Assembly (NCBI GenBank): GCA_900542245.1
Contig: UQMQ01000043.1
Span: forward strand, 1-16,669
DNA length: 16,669 bases
Direction of reading: 5' to 3'
Source: an uncultured Eubacteriales bacterium
GTDB taxonomy: Bacteria; Bacillota; Clostridia; Peptostreptococcales; Anaerovoracaceae
The notes beneath the pieces were generated by a model that had not been told where the DNA came from, did not search any database, and was given only the letters and a program-made list of their open reading frames with translations. Shown in pieces: positions 7,063 through 13,518 of the stretch. A program made the translations under genes and the position numbers. Position 1 is the stretch's first letter; every line of letters begins with the position of its first letter.

Positions 7063-8502
7063 ATGATACGAAATCTGTCCATTCAAAAGAAAATCATCCT
7101 CTGGTTCGCGGCTGCCATGGTACTCATCGTCCTCCTCATGAGTGCGATGACGCTGGCGATCGCCAATTCCGTCCTCGACGAAAACATCCGTGAGCGACTG
7201 GTCAATGTCGTTTCCGATAACGCAAATCAAATCGATTATTATGAAGACCTCGATGATGAGAACGTACATTACGGCGACCAGTTCCTTGCATACCGAAACG
7301 GCTGGCTGAGTATTGACGATGACTTCTGCAATGTCTACGAAGGCATCTCGACAGCGCTTTACGATGCCGACGGTAACCTGCTGTACGGCAGCGCACCGAT
7401 TCGTCTTGCGATGTCCGACGGCGTATCGGATTCGTCTGCCCCTGCGTCGGTCACCAAGGTCAAACAGGACGGCACTTCCTATTATATCTACGAAAAAAGG
7501 CTGCTCCTGCCGGTCTCCGACGACCTTGTGCTGCGCGGCGTTGTTTCACAGAACGAAAGCATCAACGTCCTTTACCACATCGTCCGCCTTTCTCTGTGGC
7601 TGCTGCCGATGCTCGCAGCTCTCGCGCTGCTCGGCGGCTACGTAATCACCCGCCGCTCTTTCCTGCCGGTCGAACAGATCGCGCGCGATGCCGAGGCGAT
7701 CGGCCAAAGCGGCGATCTTTCCAGACGCCTTGACATCGGACCCGGCGATGATGAGATCCACATGCTCGCCGCTTCCTTCAACGATATGTTCGCCAGACTG
7801 GAAAAGAACTTTGAAGCAGAGCGCCAGTTTACCTCGGATGCTTCCCATGAGCTGCGGACACCGACCGCGGTCATTCTCGCGCAGGCGGAATACGCGCTGG
7901 AGCTCGCGGATTCTATGGAAGAATATCAGGAGTCCATGGAGGTCGTGCAGCGACAAGCGATGCGCATGCGCAGCATCATCGACCAGCTGCTGCTGTTCTC
8001 CCGCCTCGATCAGGGCACCCAGCGCCCGACCCTCGAAGAGACCGACCTCAGCGAGCTTTTGACCCAGCTCTGCGATGAACAGAAGCTCCTTGCCGAAAAC
8101 AGCATCAGCCTGACCGCGGAGATCGCGCCGGATATCACCATTTGGACCGACCGCAATCTTTTCACCCGTACCGTCACCAACCTCATCAGCAACGCCTATC
8201 GCTACGGCAAGCCGAACGGACACATTTGGGTCACGCTGCGTCGAGACGGACAGCGGGGCATCCTCTCGATCAAAGACGATGGCATCGGTATCGCACCGGA
8301 GAACCTCGCAAAGATCTGGCAGCGTTTCTATCAGGAAAACGCCGCCCGCACAGAAACCGCAGGAGATGAAAACCGCGGTCTTGGCCTTGGTTTGGGGCTT
8401 TCCATGGTCAAGGAGATCGCCGATCTGCTGGATCTTAAAATCAGTGTCAGCAGCGAGGCAGACCAAGGCAGTGAATTTATTTTAACTTTTTCGATTCTTT
8501 AA
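7063..8502 (+). CDS. Membrane sensor histidine kinase
   Basis: The protein is 479 residues. TM1 (~11-34) is followed by an extracytoplasmic sensor region of about 140 residues that matches no domain I can name and is rich in Asp and Tyr (DYYEDLDDENVHYGDQ). TM2 (~175-196) leads into a HAMP linker (~194-248). The HisKA helix carries FTSDASHELRTP with the phospho-acceptor His262. The ATPase domain has the N box around Asn377 (NLISNAYRYG), the G1 motif DDGIGIA at about 405-411 and a run of alternating Gly-Leu from Gly439. GGAAGGG lies about 9 nt before the ATG. It is co-oriented with the response regulator 38 bp upstream and surely forms a pair with it. The signal is unknown. The neighbouring PepSY protein faces the same compartment and could be a partner or a target. 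Confidence 0.94.
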   Translation: MIRNLSIQKKIILWFAAAMVLIVLLMSAMTLAIANSVLDENIRERLVNVVSDNANQIDYYEDLDDENVHYGDQFLAYRNGWLSIDDDFCNVYEGISTALYDADGNLLYGSAPIRLAMSDGVSDSSAPASVTKVKQDGTSYYIYEKRLLLPVSDDLVLRGVVSQNESINVLYHIVRLSLWLLPMLAALALLGGYVITRRSFLPVEQIARDAEAIGQSGDLSRRLDIGPGDDEIHMLAASFNDMFARLEKNFEAERQFTSDASHELRTPTAVILAQAEYALELADSMEEYQESMEVVQRQAMRMRSIIDQLLLFSRLDQGTQRPTLEETDLSELLTQLCDEQKLLAENSISLTAEIAPDITIWTDRNLFTRTVTNLISNAYRYGKPNGHIWVTLRRDGQRGILSIKDDGIGIAPENLAKIWQRFYQENAARTETAGDENRGLGLGLGLSMVKEIADLLDLKISVSSEADQGSEFILTFSIL

Positions 8503-8530
8503 TTTTCCTTTAATCTTGACAGGCTATACT
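8498..8530 (+). promoter_or_regulatory. PhoB-type activated promoter of the PepSY gene
   Basis: TTTAAT occurs at 8498-8503 and 8509-8514 (11-bp period). Exactly 10 nt after the second copy is TATACT (8525-8530), a good -10 box. The repeats replace the -35 region. In pho-box promoters the direct repeats likewise overlap -35 and end about 10 bp before -10. The TTGACA at 8516-8521 is too close to TATACT to be its -35. The inferred start is near 8537, giving a leader of about 78 nt. Confidence 0.6.
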
Positions 8531-8614
8531 ATGACCATAAAAGGAACACAGGCATCTCGCCCGCATGTGCAAACAGGCGGGCAGACCATAACTGCAAGAA
8601 AGGAAATTGAGATT

Positions 8615-9565
8615 ATGAAAAAGATCACGACTGTATTAAATTCACCGACCAGGATCGCTCTTTTCGCGGCCTGCTGCGTACTGCTCATCAGCATCGTCGC
8701 TTTCGCGACCATTCAGGCAGGCGCAGGCGTCAATGCAAACAAGACCCTCGGCATGGATAAGGGTGTCAACATCGCCTTAAACGATGCAGGTCTGCGCGCC
8801 GAGGATGTCAGCAACCTCTCCGCGCACTACGACACCGAGGATGGGGTTCCGGTCTATGAAATCAAATTCACAGCCGGCGGATTTTCCTACGAATACCAGA
8901 TCAAAGCCTCCGACGGTACGATCATCGAGGCAGACAGAGACGCAGCTACAAAGACCGGGGTAACCGAAACGCAGACAACAGACAAGCATACGCAGGACGG
9001 AACCTCTGACAACAGCACTGCCGCAGGCAAGATCACGAAGGCCAAGGCGAAGGAACTCGCGCTTGCGCACGCCGGCGTTTCCGCCTCGAAGGCAACCTTC
9101 GTTGAAGCAAAGCTCGACTATGAAGACGGCGTGCAGGTCTACGAGATCGAATTTTACAGCGGCAGCACCGAATATGACTATGAAATCAATGCCGAGACCG
9201 GCGAAATTCTCTCTTTCGATAAGGAGATTGAGAACTTCTCGATCCCGAAGAAGAACAACACTTCCTCCGGCAGCAGCCAGACAACACCGTCCTCCAACTA
9301 CATCGGGGTCGATAAGGCAAAATCCATCGCGCTCAAGAATGCAGGGCTCTCTGCTTCCTCGGTGACTTTCACCAAGGCAAAGCTGGACCGCGAGGATGGC
9401 GTCCGCGTTTACGAGATCGAATTCTATACCAGCACCAAGGAATACGAGTACGAGATCAATGCCAAGACCGGCAAGATTCGTGACAAGGATGTCGAATACT
9501 TCGATGACGATGACGATGATGACTGGGATGATGATGATGATTGGGACGACGACTGGGACGACTAA
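8615..9565 (+). CDS. Membrane-anchored protein with three PepSY domains and Asp/Trp-rich tail
   Basis: The protein is 316 residues. A basic N-terminus and one hydrophobic helix (~14-36) suggest a membrane anchor or signal peptide, with the rest outside the cell. Three PepSY-type units follow at about 45-107, 139-201 and 231-292. Each begins with a helix ending in ALxxAG(L/V) and continues through (E)DGVxVYEI(E/K)F to Y(E/D)YxIxAxxG. Units 2 and 3 are very similar to each other. Ser/Thr-rich linkers separate the units. The last 20 residues are only Asp and Trp apart from nothing else visible, with three Trp spaced among Asp runs. PepSY domains are proposed inhibitors or modulators of secreted peptidases; no enzyme activity is claimed. 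ATG 8615 follows AAGGA by 10 nt and starts MKKITT; the frame upstream to 8516 is part of the promoter. It is probably controlled by the adjacent two-component system. Confidence 0.88.
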   Translation: MKKITTVLNSPTRIALFAACCVLLISIVAFATIQAGAGVNANKTLGMDKGVNIALNDAGLRAEDVSNLSAHYDTEDGVPVYEIKFTAGGFSYEYQIKASDGTIIEADRDAATKTGVTETQTTDKHTQDGTSDNSTAAGKITKAKAKELALAHAGVSASKATFVEAKLDYEDGVQVYEIEFYSGSTEYDYEINAETGEILSFDKEIENFSIPKKNNTSSGSSQTTPSSNYIGVDKAKSIALKNAGLSASSVTFTKAKLDREDGVRVYEIEFYTSTKEYEYEINAKTGKIRDKDVEYFDDDDDDDWDDDDDWDDDWDD

Positions 9566-9653
9566 ATCACAACAAAACAGACCGCAGGTCATAAATGCCG
9601 CTTTCATTGCTAACACAGGTGAATGAAAACCGACCATACAAAAAGCAAGATAC

Positions 9654-9686
9654 AAAATGCAGGGAGATTGACTTTCCCTGCATTTT
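9654..9686. terminator. Bidirectional terminator between convergent genes
   Basis: AAAATGCAGGGA (9654-9665) pairs with TCCCTGCATTTT (9675-9686) around a nine-base loop. The T-run TTTTTG follows on the plus strand, and the matching A-run gives TTTTGTATC on the minus strand. It serves both the PepSY gene (plus) and the CoA-transferase (minus). Confidence 0.85.
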
Positions 9687-9709
9687 TGTGCGTATATCGA
9701 TATCTGTTT

Positions 9710-11065
9710 TTATAAACATTTGCTGGAATTTTTCCAGATACCCATCTGTTCTGCCTCTTTGATCAGATCATCGCGGAAGTCCGGGTGCGCGATGCTGATC
9801 AAAAGCTCCGCTCTTTCCCATGTGGACTTGCCCTTGAGATCGACGTCACCATATTCAGTTACAATATGGTTGGTTGCCATACGCGGTGTGGTGACGATCG
9901 CGCCCTTTGGCAGTACCGGTGAGATCAGGGACTCCAGCTGGCCGTCCTTGCCGACTCTGGTGGACGGCGTGCAGAGAAAGCTTTCACCGCCTCTGGATTG
10001 ATACGCGCCCAGCACGAAGTCGAGCTGTCCGCCGGTTCCGCTGATCTGTTGATGACCCGCCGATTCGGAGCAGACCTGTCCGTATAAATCGACCTGAATG
10101 CAGCTGTTGACCGACACAAAGTTCGGAATCCTGGCAATCGTTGCGATATTGTTGACATAGTCGACCGGCGCGTTGCAGCAGATCGGATTGTCGTCGATAA
10201 AGTCATACAGACGTTTGCTGCCGCCCGCAAAGGTGTAAACTGCTTTGCCTTTGTCGATCGGCTTGTTCCCGGTCAGCTTTCCGGCCTCAAACAGGTCGAC
10301 GTAGGCGTCGGTAAACATCTCCGTATGCGCATTGATGTTTCTTAAATCGGAATCCGCGATCATCTGACCGATGCACAGCGGCAGGCTGCCGATGCCGAGC
10401 TGCAGGGTGCTGTGGCTCTTGATTTTATTCACCACATGCGCCGCGATCTTCTTATCGATCTCAGATGGCTCTTTGACCGGAAGCTCCGCGAGCGGTGTGT
10501 TGCTGCCTTCTACCACATAGTCAATGCCGTATAGGTTCAGCTGCGTCTGATAGCCATGCGCGATCGGCATGTTTTCATTGACCTCTACGATGATCTTCTT
10601 CGCGCCCTTGATGACGCCCCACATGTCAGCGACCTGCGGTCCCAGGTTGAAATTGCCGTGGCTGTCCATCGGGGCAACCTGAAACATCGCGATGTCGACT
10701 TCATTATTGTTGTTTACCCAGAAAAGCGGCAATTCACAGAACAGCATCGGGATATACCAGCATCGTCCGTCTTTATTCATCTTTCTGTCATGTACATTAA
10801 AGTGCGCCGAAGCGAAACGGACCTGCTCGTTGCTTGTGGTCGCCAGGTAAGTCTCAAACGGTTTCTCGCGGATGCTTACCGTACTGATGACCGTGATGTC
10901 GCGTAGCTCGTCCGCGCGCTTTGCAATCGCCTTATCAATGTCGATGATGGAGCCGCAGCCCAGTCCGAAATGCAGCCGATCACCGTTTTTGACCATCGCT
11001 GCCGCCTGGTCTGCTGTAATCAATTTCTTTTTATACTCCGTGCTTAAATCTGATACTTTATACAT
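9710..11065 (-). CDS. Acyl-CoA:carboxylate CoA-transferase (butyrate / 4-hydroxybutyrate / acetyl-CoA hydrolase family)
   Basis: The protein is 451 residues, the full length for the family. It moves CoA between an acyl-CoA and a carboxylate such as acetate through an enzyme-bound glutamyl thioester. The likely catalytic Glu is Glu249 in NAHTEMFTD, after the GIGSLP loop at about 225-230. Other family signatures are SGTGGQLDF (342-350), GAYQSRGGESF, VTTPRMATNHIVTEYG and the C-terminal IAHPDFRDDL. Substrate preference cannot be told from this: butyrate, 4-hydroxybutyrate, propionate and others are all possible. It appears to be transcribed alone, with no crotonase or dehydrogenase genes next to it. 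GAGG lies about 6 nt before the ATG, and the promoter is at 11113-11141. Confidence 0.9.
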   Translation of the reverse strand: MYKVSDLSTEYKKKLITADQAAAMVKNGDRLHFGLGCGSIIDIDKAIAKRADELRDITVISTVSIREKPFETYLATTSNEQVRFASAHFNVHDRKMNKDGRCWYIPMLFCELPLFWVNNNNEVDIAMFQVAPMDSHGNFNLGPQVADMWGVIKGAKKIIVEVNENMPIAHGYQTQLNLYGIDYVVEGSNTPLAELPVKEPSEIDKKIAAHVVNKIKSHSTLQLGIGSLPLCIGQMIADSDLRNINAHTEMFTDAYVDLFEAGKLTGNKPIDKGKAVYTFAGGSKRLYDFIDDNPICCNAPVDYVNNIATIARIPNFVSVNSCIQVDLYGQVCSESAGHQQISGTGGQLDFVLGAYQSRGGESFLCTPSTRVGKDGQLESLISPVLPKGAIVTTPRMATNHIVTEYGDVDLKGKSTWERAELLISIAHPDFRDDLIKEAEQMGIWKNSSKCL

Positions 11066-11112
11066 CCTTTACCTCACATCATACCTAAAGTTTGTTAAAA
11101 AAACAACACATA

Positions 11113-11141
11113 CAGTATACAATATCTCCTTGCAAATAACA
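11113..11141 (-). promoter_or_regulatory. Promoter of the CoA-transferase gene
   Basis: On the minus strand TTGTTA (11136-11141) and TATACT (11113-11118, 5 of 6 matches) are separated by exactly 17 bp. The inferred start is near 11106, about 40 nt before the ATG. Confidence 0.7.
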
Positions 11142-11150
11142 ACCCATAAC

Positions 11151-11165
11151 CGGAGAAAAGTTCTC
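11151..11165. promoter_or_regulatory. 15-bp dyad upstream of the CoA-transferase -35
   Basis: GGAGAA (11151-11156) and TTCTCC (11160-11165) form a perfect inverted repeat with spacer AAG, about 10 bp upstream of the -35 box. This is an upstream position suited to an activator. No regulator can be assigned. Confidence 0.3.
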
Positions 11166-11296
11166 CATCCCATGGTTTTTTTGAGAAACATAAAATTAGG
11201 GCTACTCTTTTGGCTCGTTCTGTGGTAAGATAGATACGCAGCAGACTGGCACCCCGGTCTTGTATCAATTGATATGTCTCCGTAGTTAAATGGATA

Positions 11297-11373
11297 AGCG
11301 AACCTCGGTTTATCTGCGAAATCACAGATTTCGGATAAACACGAGAACCGCGATACTCGCTCTCGCTCGTATG
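11297..11373. repeat. 77-base hairpin-rich insert in the partial tRNA copy
   Basis: A long hairpin is formed by CTCG and GTTTATC followed by CGAAAT, pairing with ATTTCG, GATAAAC and then CGAG, around the loop CACAG (about 11303-11345). A second, GC-rich segment follows, with ATAC and GTAT flanking. The insert interrupts the D-loop of the partial tRNA copy. It resembles a small palindromic element, but no known family is recognised. Confidence 0.45.
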
Positions 11374-11392
11374 AACAGTGCTCTTGATTATG

Positions 11393-11438
11393 TGCTTTAG
11401 GAGAGCACTTTCCAATCTATCCATTTCACCACGAAGAC
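11393..11438 (-). pseudogene. Inverted, degenerate 5' part of a tRNA-Arg(CCU)
   Basis: Read on the minus strand, the segment starts GTCTTCGTGGTGAAATGGAT, which differs from the intact tRNA at three of its first 20 positions. It ends with an anticodon arm of 17 bases (11393-11409) that is the exact reverse complement of 11481-11497, including anticodon CCT. The D-arm 3' strand does not match, and no T arm or CCA end follows, so it cannot be a working tRNA. Confidence 0.6.
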
Positions 11439-11455
11439 CCTGCAAAACTTAATAT

Positions 11456-11530
11456 GTCTCCGTAGTTAAATGGATATAACAGTGCTCTCCTAAAGCATCG
11501 TTGGCGGTTCGATTCCGCCCGGGGATACCA
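11456..11530 (+). tRNA. tRNA-Arg (anticodon CCU)
   Basis: The gene is 75 bases with encoded CCA. The acceptor strands GTCTCCG and CGGGGAT pair over 7 bp with two G-U pairs. The D stem is GTTA/TAAC. The anticodon arm is GTGCT-CTCCTAA-AGCAT with anticodon CCT. The variable loop is CGTT, the T arm is GGCGG-TTCGATT-CCGCC, and the 3' end is A-CCA. It reads AGG codons. It is followed by a terminator hairpin and then by DNA of different composition. Confidence 0.93.
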
Positions 11531-11540
11531 CCCAACCCTT

Positions 11541-11575
11541 GAAAAGCCGCTGAGTTTTATGCTCTGCGGCTTTTC
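11541..11575 (+). terminator. Terminator after tRNA-Arg
   Basis: GAAAAGCCGC (11541-11550) pairs perfectly with GCGGCTTTTC (11566-11575), with an inner GAG/CTC pair. The T-rich arm is followed by GCTTTC. Confidence 0.7.
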
Positions 11576-11611
11576 GCTTTCAAATGCCGATACCTTTGAT
11601 ATTACGGAGGG

Positions 11612-11764
11612 CTATACTTTATGAGGATGATATTTATCATCGGCTCTATTTTTCAATTCCAATGCCTTTTTATCATATAAAATTTGTGGGCAATGCTCAG
11701 CAGCATAAATTCTTCCCAGCATAGGGACAAACAGGGTATCCTCCACAACGCCTAATGTTTGCAT
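11612..11764 (-). pseudogene. Truncated class I SAM-dependent methyltransferase (LCMT-type), N-terminal 50 residues only
   Basis: The ATG at 11762-11764 has a perfect AAGGAGGG six bases upstream and lies 19 bp after the stop of the ABC gene, so it is the last member of the operon. The first 40 residues read like the start of leucine-carboxyl-methyltransferase-like proteins (VEDTLFVPMLGRIYAAEHCP, then ILYDKKALELKNR). The frame then runs into unrelated sequence (ADDKYHPHKV) and stops at 11612. A full-length member is roughly 250-290 residues with a glycine-rich SAM motif, which is missing here. The 3' part was apparently lost at the junction of the cassette with the tRNA region. The family call rests on memory of the N-terminal motif. 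Confidence 0.65.
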
Positions 11765-11783
11765 AACCAGCCCTCCTTTTTCT

Positions 11784-13517
11784 TTACGCAAGTTTCCAAT
11801 TCTGGCTTTCTGTCTGCAGTTTTACCATATGGGCATATACACCATTCTTTTCTTCCAGATCCTTTGGTGATCCTTCTTCTGCCACGGTGCCATCAGAAAG
11901 GACAACAATTTTATCTGCTCCTGCTACGGTACGCATCCTGTGGGCGATGACCAGAACCGTTTTATCTGCGATCAGACGGGAAAGGGCTGTCTGTATCAGA
12001 GTTTCATTCTCCACATCCAGGGAAGCAGTCGCTTCATCTAAAAGAATGATCGGCGCATTTTTCAGAAATGCACGGGCAATAGAGATACGCTGGCGCTCTC
12101 CGCCGGAAAGTTCACAGCCATTTTCCCCGATATTGGTATGCCATCCATCCGGCAGTTTTTCCGCAAATTCATCCACATTGGCAAGTTTCGCAGCAGCAAT
12201 GACCTGTTCATCTGTGGCGTCTTTGTTTCCGATTCGGATATTTTCCAGAATCGTATTGTCAAACAGTGTAACATCCTGGAATACGATGGAATACAGAGAA
12301 AGCAGTGTTTCCGGGTCAATTCGGGATACATCCATGCCTCCCACGGTAATCTTTCCTCTGTTAATATCCCAGAACCTTGCTGCCAGCCGGGATACGGTTG
12401 TTTTTCCGCCGCCAGATGGGCCGACCAAAGCCGTAACCTCTCCCTGTTTTGCCGTAAAGGAAACATCTTTCAATACGGTTTCTCCGGTATTGTAGGCAAA
12501 CCCAACATGGTCAAAGACAATATCATACCCCTGATTGGAAAGCCTGTCGCTGCCCTGCTGGATCGGATGATCGAGAATCTCATTCATACGGGCAATGTTG
12601 GTTCGTGTACTGATGACTGCCGCAAGATTCTGGAGTGCGCCCTGCAGAGGGTCATATAAACGGGATACTACCAGAAGGAACATAAAGAATGTAAGCACGG
12701 AGAGGCTTCCTTGCATGAGCAGCACAGCTCCCACCAGCGCAACCGTTGCAATACCAAGCTTCAGCACCAGCGATGCGGAAACCACAAAAACAGCAAGGCC
12801 GAATTCATTGAGGATGGAACGATGCTCCACTGCACGGATCTTCTTTTCCAGACCTTTTAAATATGCCTGCTCCGCATTGTTCGCTTTCAGGTCACGAACC
12901 GTTTCAATGCACTCCTGTATCCCGTCTGCGCAGGCCATCTTCACGTCCATCGCTTTCTGGTTCAGATTTTCCTGAATCTTAGCGGAAAATCCCACAATCG
13001 CAAAGGCAACCGGCAGAACCCATAAGGCAGCCAGTGCCATTCTCCAGTCCGTAAAGAGCAGACCGATGGAAATTAGAACCGTAGAAATGATCGAACCTGC
13101 AAGCTCAGGGATAAAATGCGAAAAACTTTGTTCCAGGAAGGTACAGTCCGCCATAATCGTACTGGTAAGATCGGCTAAATCCTTTTTCCCAAAAAAGGAA
13201 AGAGGGATTTTGCGCAGATGCTCTGCCAGAGTAATACGGCGGATACCGCTTTCTTTGTAAGTGGCAAAATAGGTCGCATTATATTGAAAGAAAGTGGTCA
13301 GCAGAATCAGGCCGATACACACCACGCAGCCTGCCACATAAAATGGAATTTTCCCACCGAGAACACCCCCGTTCATCAGATCGCTGACCAGGTAATATAA
13401 AAGTCCTACCGGGAACATAAAAGACAGATTCTGAAGGACACAGGCCAGGCAGCCTTTGATCAGGTCTTTTGCTCCCTGTTCAGACAGGGCATATTTTTTC
13501 TGTAGTTTTTTGATCAT
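11784..13517 (-). CDS. ABC half-transporter (exporter fold, fused membrane and ATPase domains), second subunit
   Basis: The protein is 577 residues. A six-helix membrane domain (~1-305) is fused to an ATPase domain with Walker A GPSGGGKT at 366-373, signature LSGGERQ at 470-476, Walker B IILLDEATA with catalytic Glu495, and the switch His526. All motifs are intact. It starts one base after the stop of the partner gene, with GGAGGTG inside the end of that gene, so translation is coupled and the two probably form a heterodimer. The pair resembles the IrtAB/YbtPQ type of exporter-fold ABC proteins, some of which import siderophores, and also many drug exporters. Direction and substrate are therefore open. 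Codon use is less GC-rich than in the genes left of the tRNA. Confidence 0.9.
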   Translation of the reverse strand: MIKKLQKKYALSEQGAKDLIKGCLACVLQNLSFMFPVGLLYYLVSDLMNGGVLGGKIPFYVAGCVVCIGLILLTTFFQYNATYFATYKESGIRRITLAEHLRKIPLSFFGKKDLADLTSTIMADCTFLEQSFSHFIPELAGSIISTVLISIGLLFTDWRMALAALWVLPVAFAIVGFSAKIQENLNQKAMDVKMACADGIQECIETVRDLKANNAEQAYLKGLEKKIRAVEHRSILNEFGLAVFVVSASLVLKLGIATVALVGAVLLMQGSLSVLTFFMFLLVVSRLYDPLQGALQNLAAVISTRTNIARMNEILDHPIQQGSDRLSNQGYDIVFDHVGFAYNTGETVLKDVSFTAKQGEVTALVGPSGGGKTTVSRLAARFWDINRGKITVGGMDVSRIDPETLLSLYSIVFQDVTLFDNTILENIRIGNKDATDEQVIAAAKLANVDEFAEKLPDGWHTNIGENGCELSGGERQRISIARAFLKNAPIILLDEATASLDVENETLIQTALSRLIADKTVLVIAHRMRTVAGADKIVVLSDGTVAEEGSPKDLEEKNGVYAHMVKLQTESQNWKLA

Positions 13518-13518
13518 A

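Larger units (their letters stand above)
11272..11476 (+). repeat. 25-bp direct repeat of the tRNA-Arg 5' end
   Basis: Bases 11272-11296 are identical to 11452-11476, an offset of exactly 180 bp. The repeat covers four bases upstream of the tRNA and its first 21 bases (acceptor strand and most of the D arm). In the first copy the match stops inside the D loop. A 77-base hairpin-rich segment follows (11297-11373), and then AACAGTGCTCT (11374-11384) resumes the anticodon-arm sequence found at 11478-11488 of the real tRNA. Confidence 0.85.

Noticed and set aside
8516..8521. TTGACA as a -35 box for the PepSY gene
   Set aside because: The only good -10 box (TATACT) is 3 nt downstream. At the proper 17-bp distance the sequence is AAAAGG, which is no -10.
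8777..9655. Long minus-strand frame opposite the PepSY gene
   Set aside because: It is the shadow of the repetitive, biased PepSY codons. Its Val/Ile-rich repeats mirror the Asp-rich tail, and the plus frame has family motifs and a promoter.
11276..11384. A second functional tRNA at the first direct repeat, possibly with an intron
   Set aside because: The match is interrupted in the D loop rather than beside the anticodon, and no T arm or 3' acceptor strand follows.
11066..11450. T-box leader or other tRNA-sensing riboswitch
   Set aside because: No T-box sequence or antiterminator bulge is visible, and the downstream transcript is a tRNA, not an amino-acid gene.
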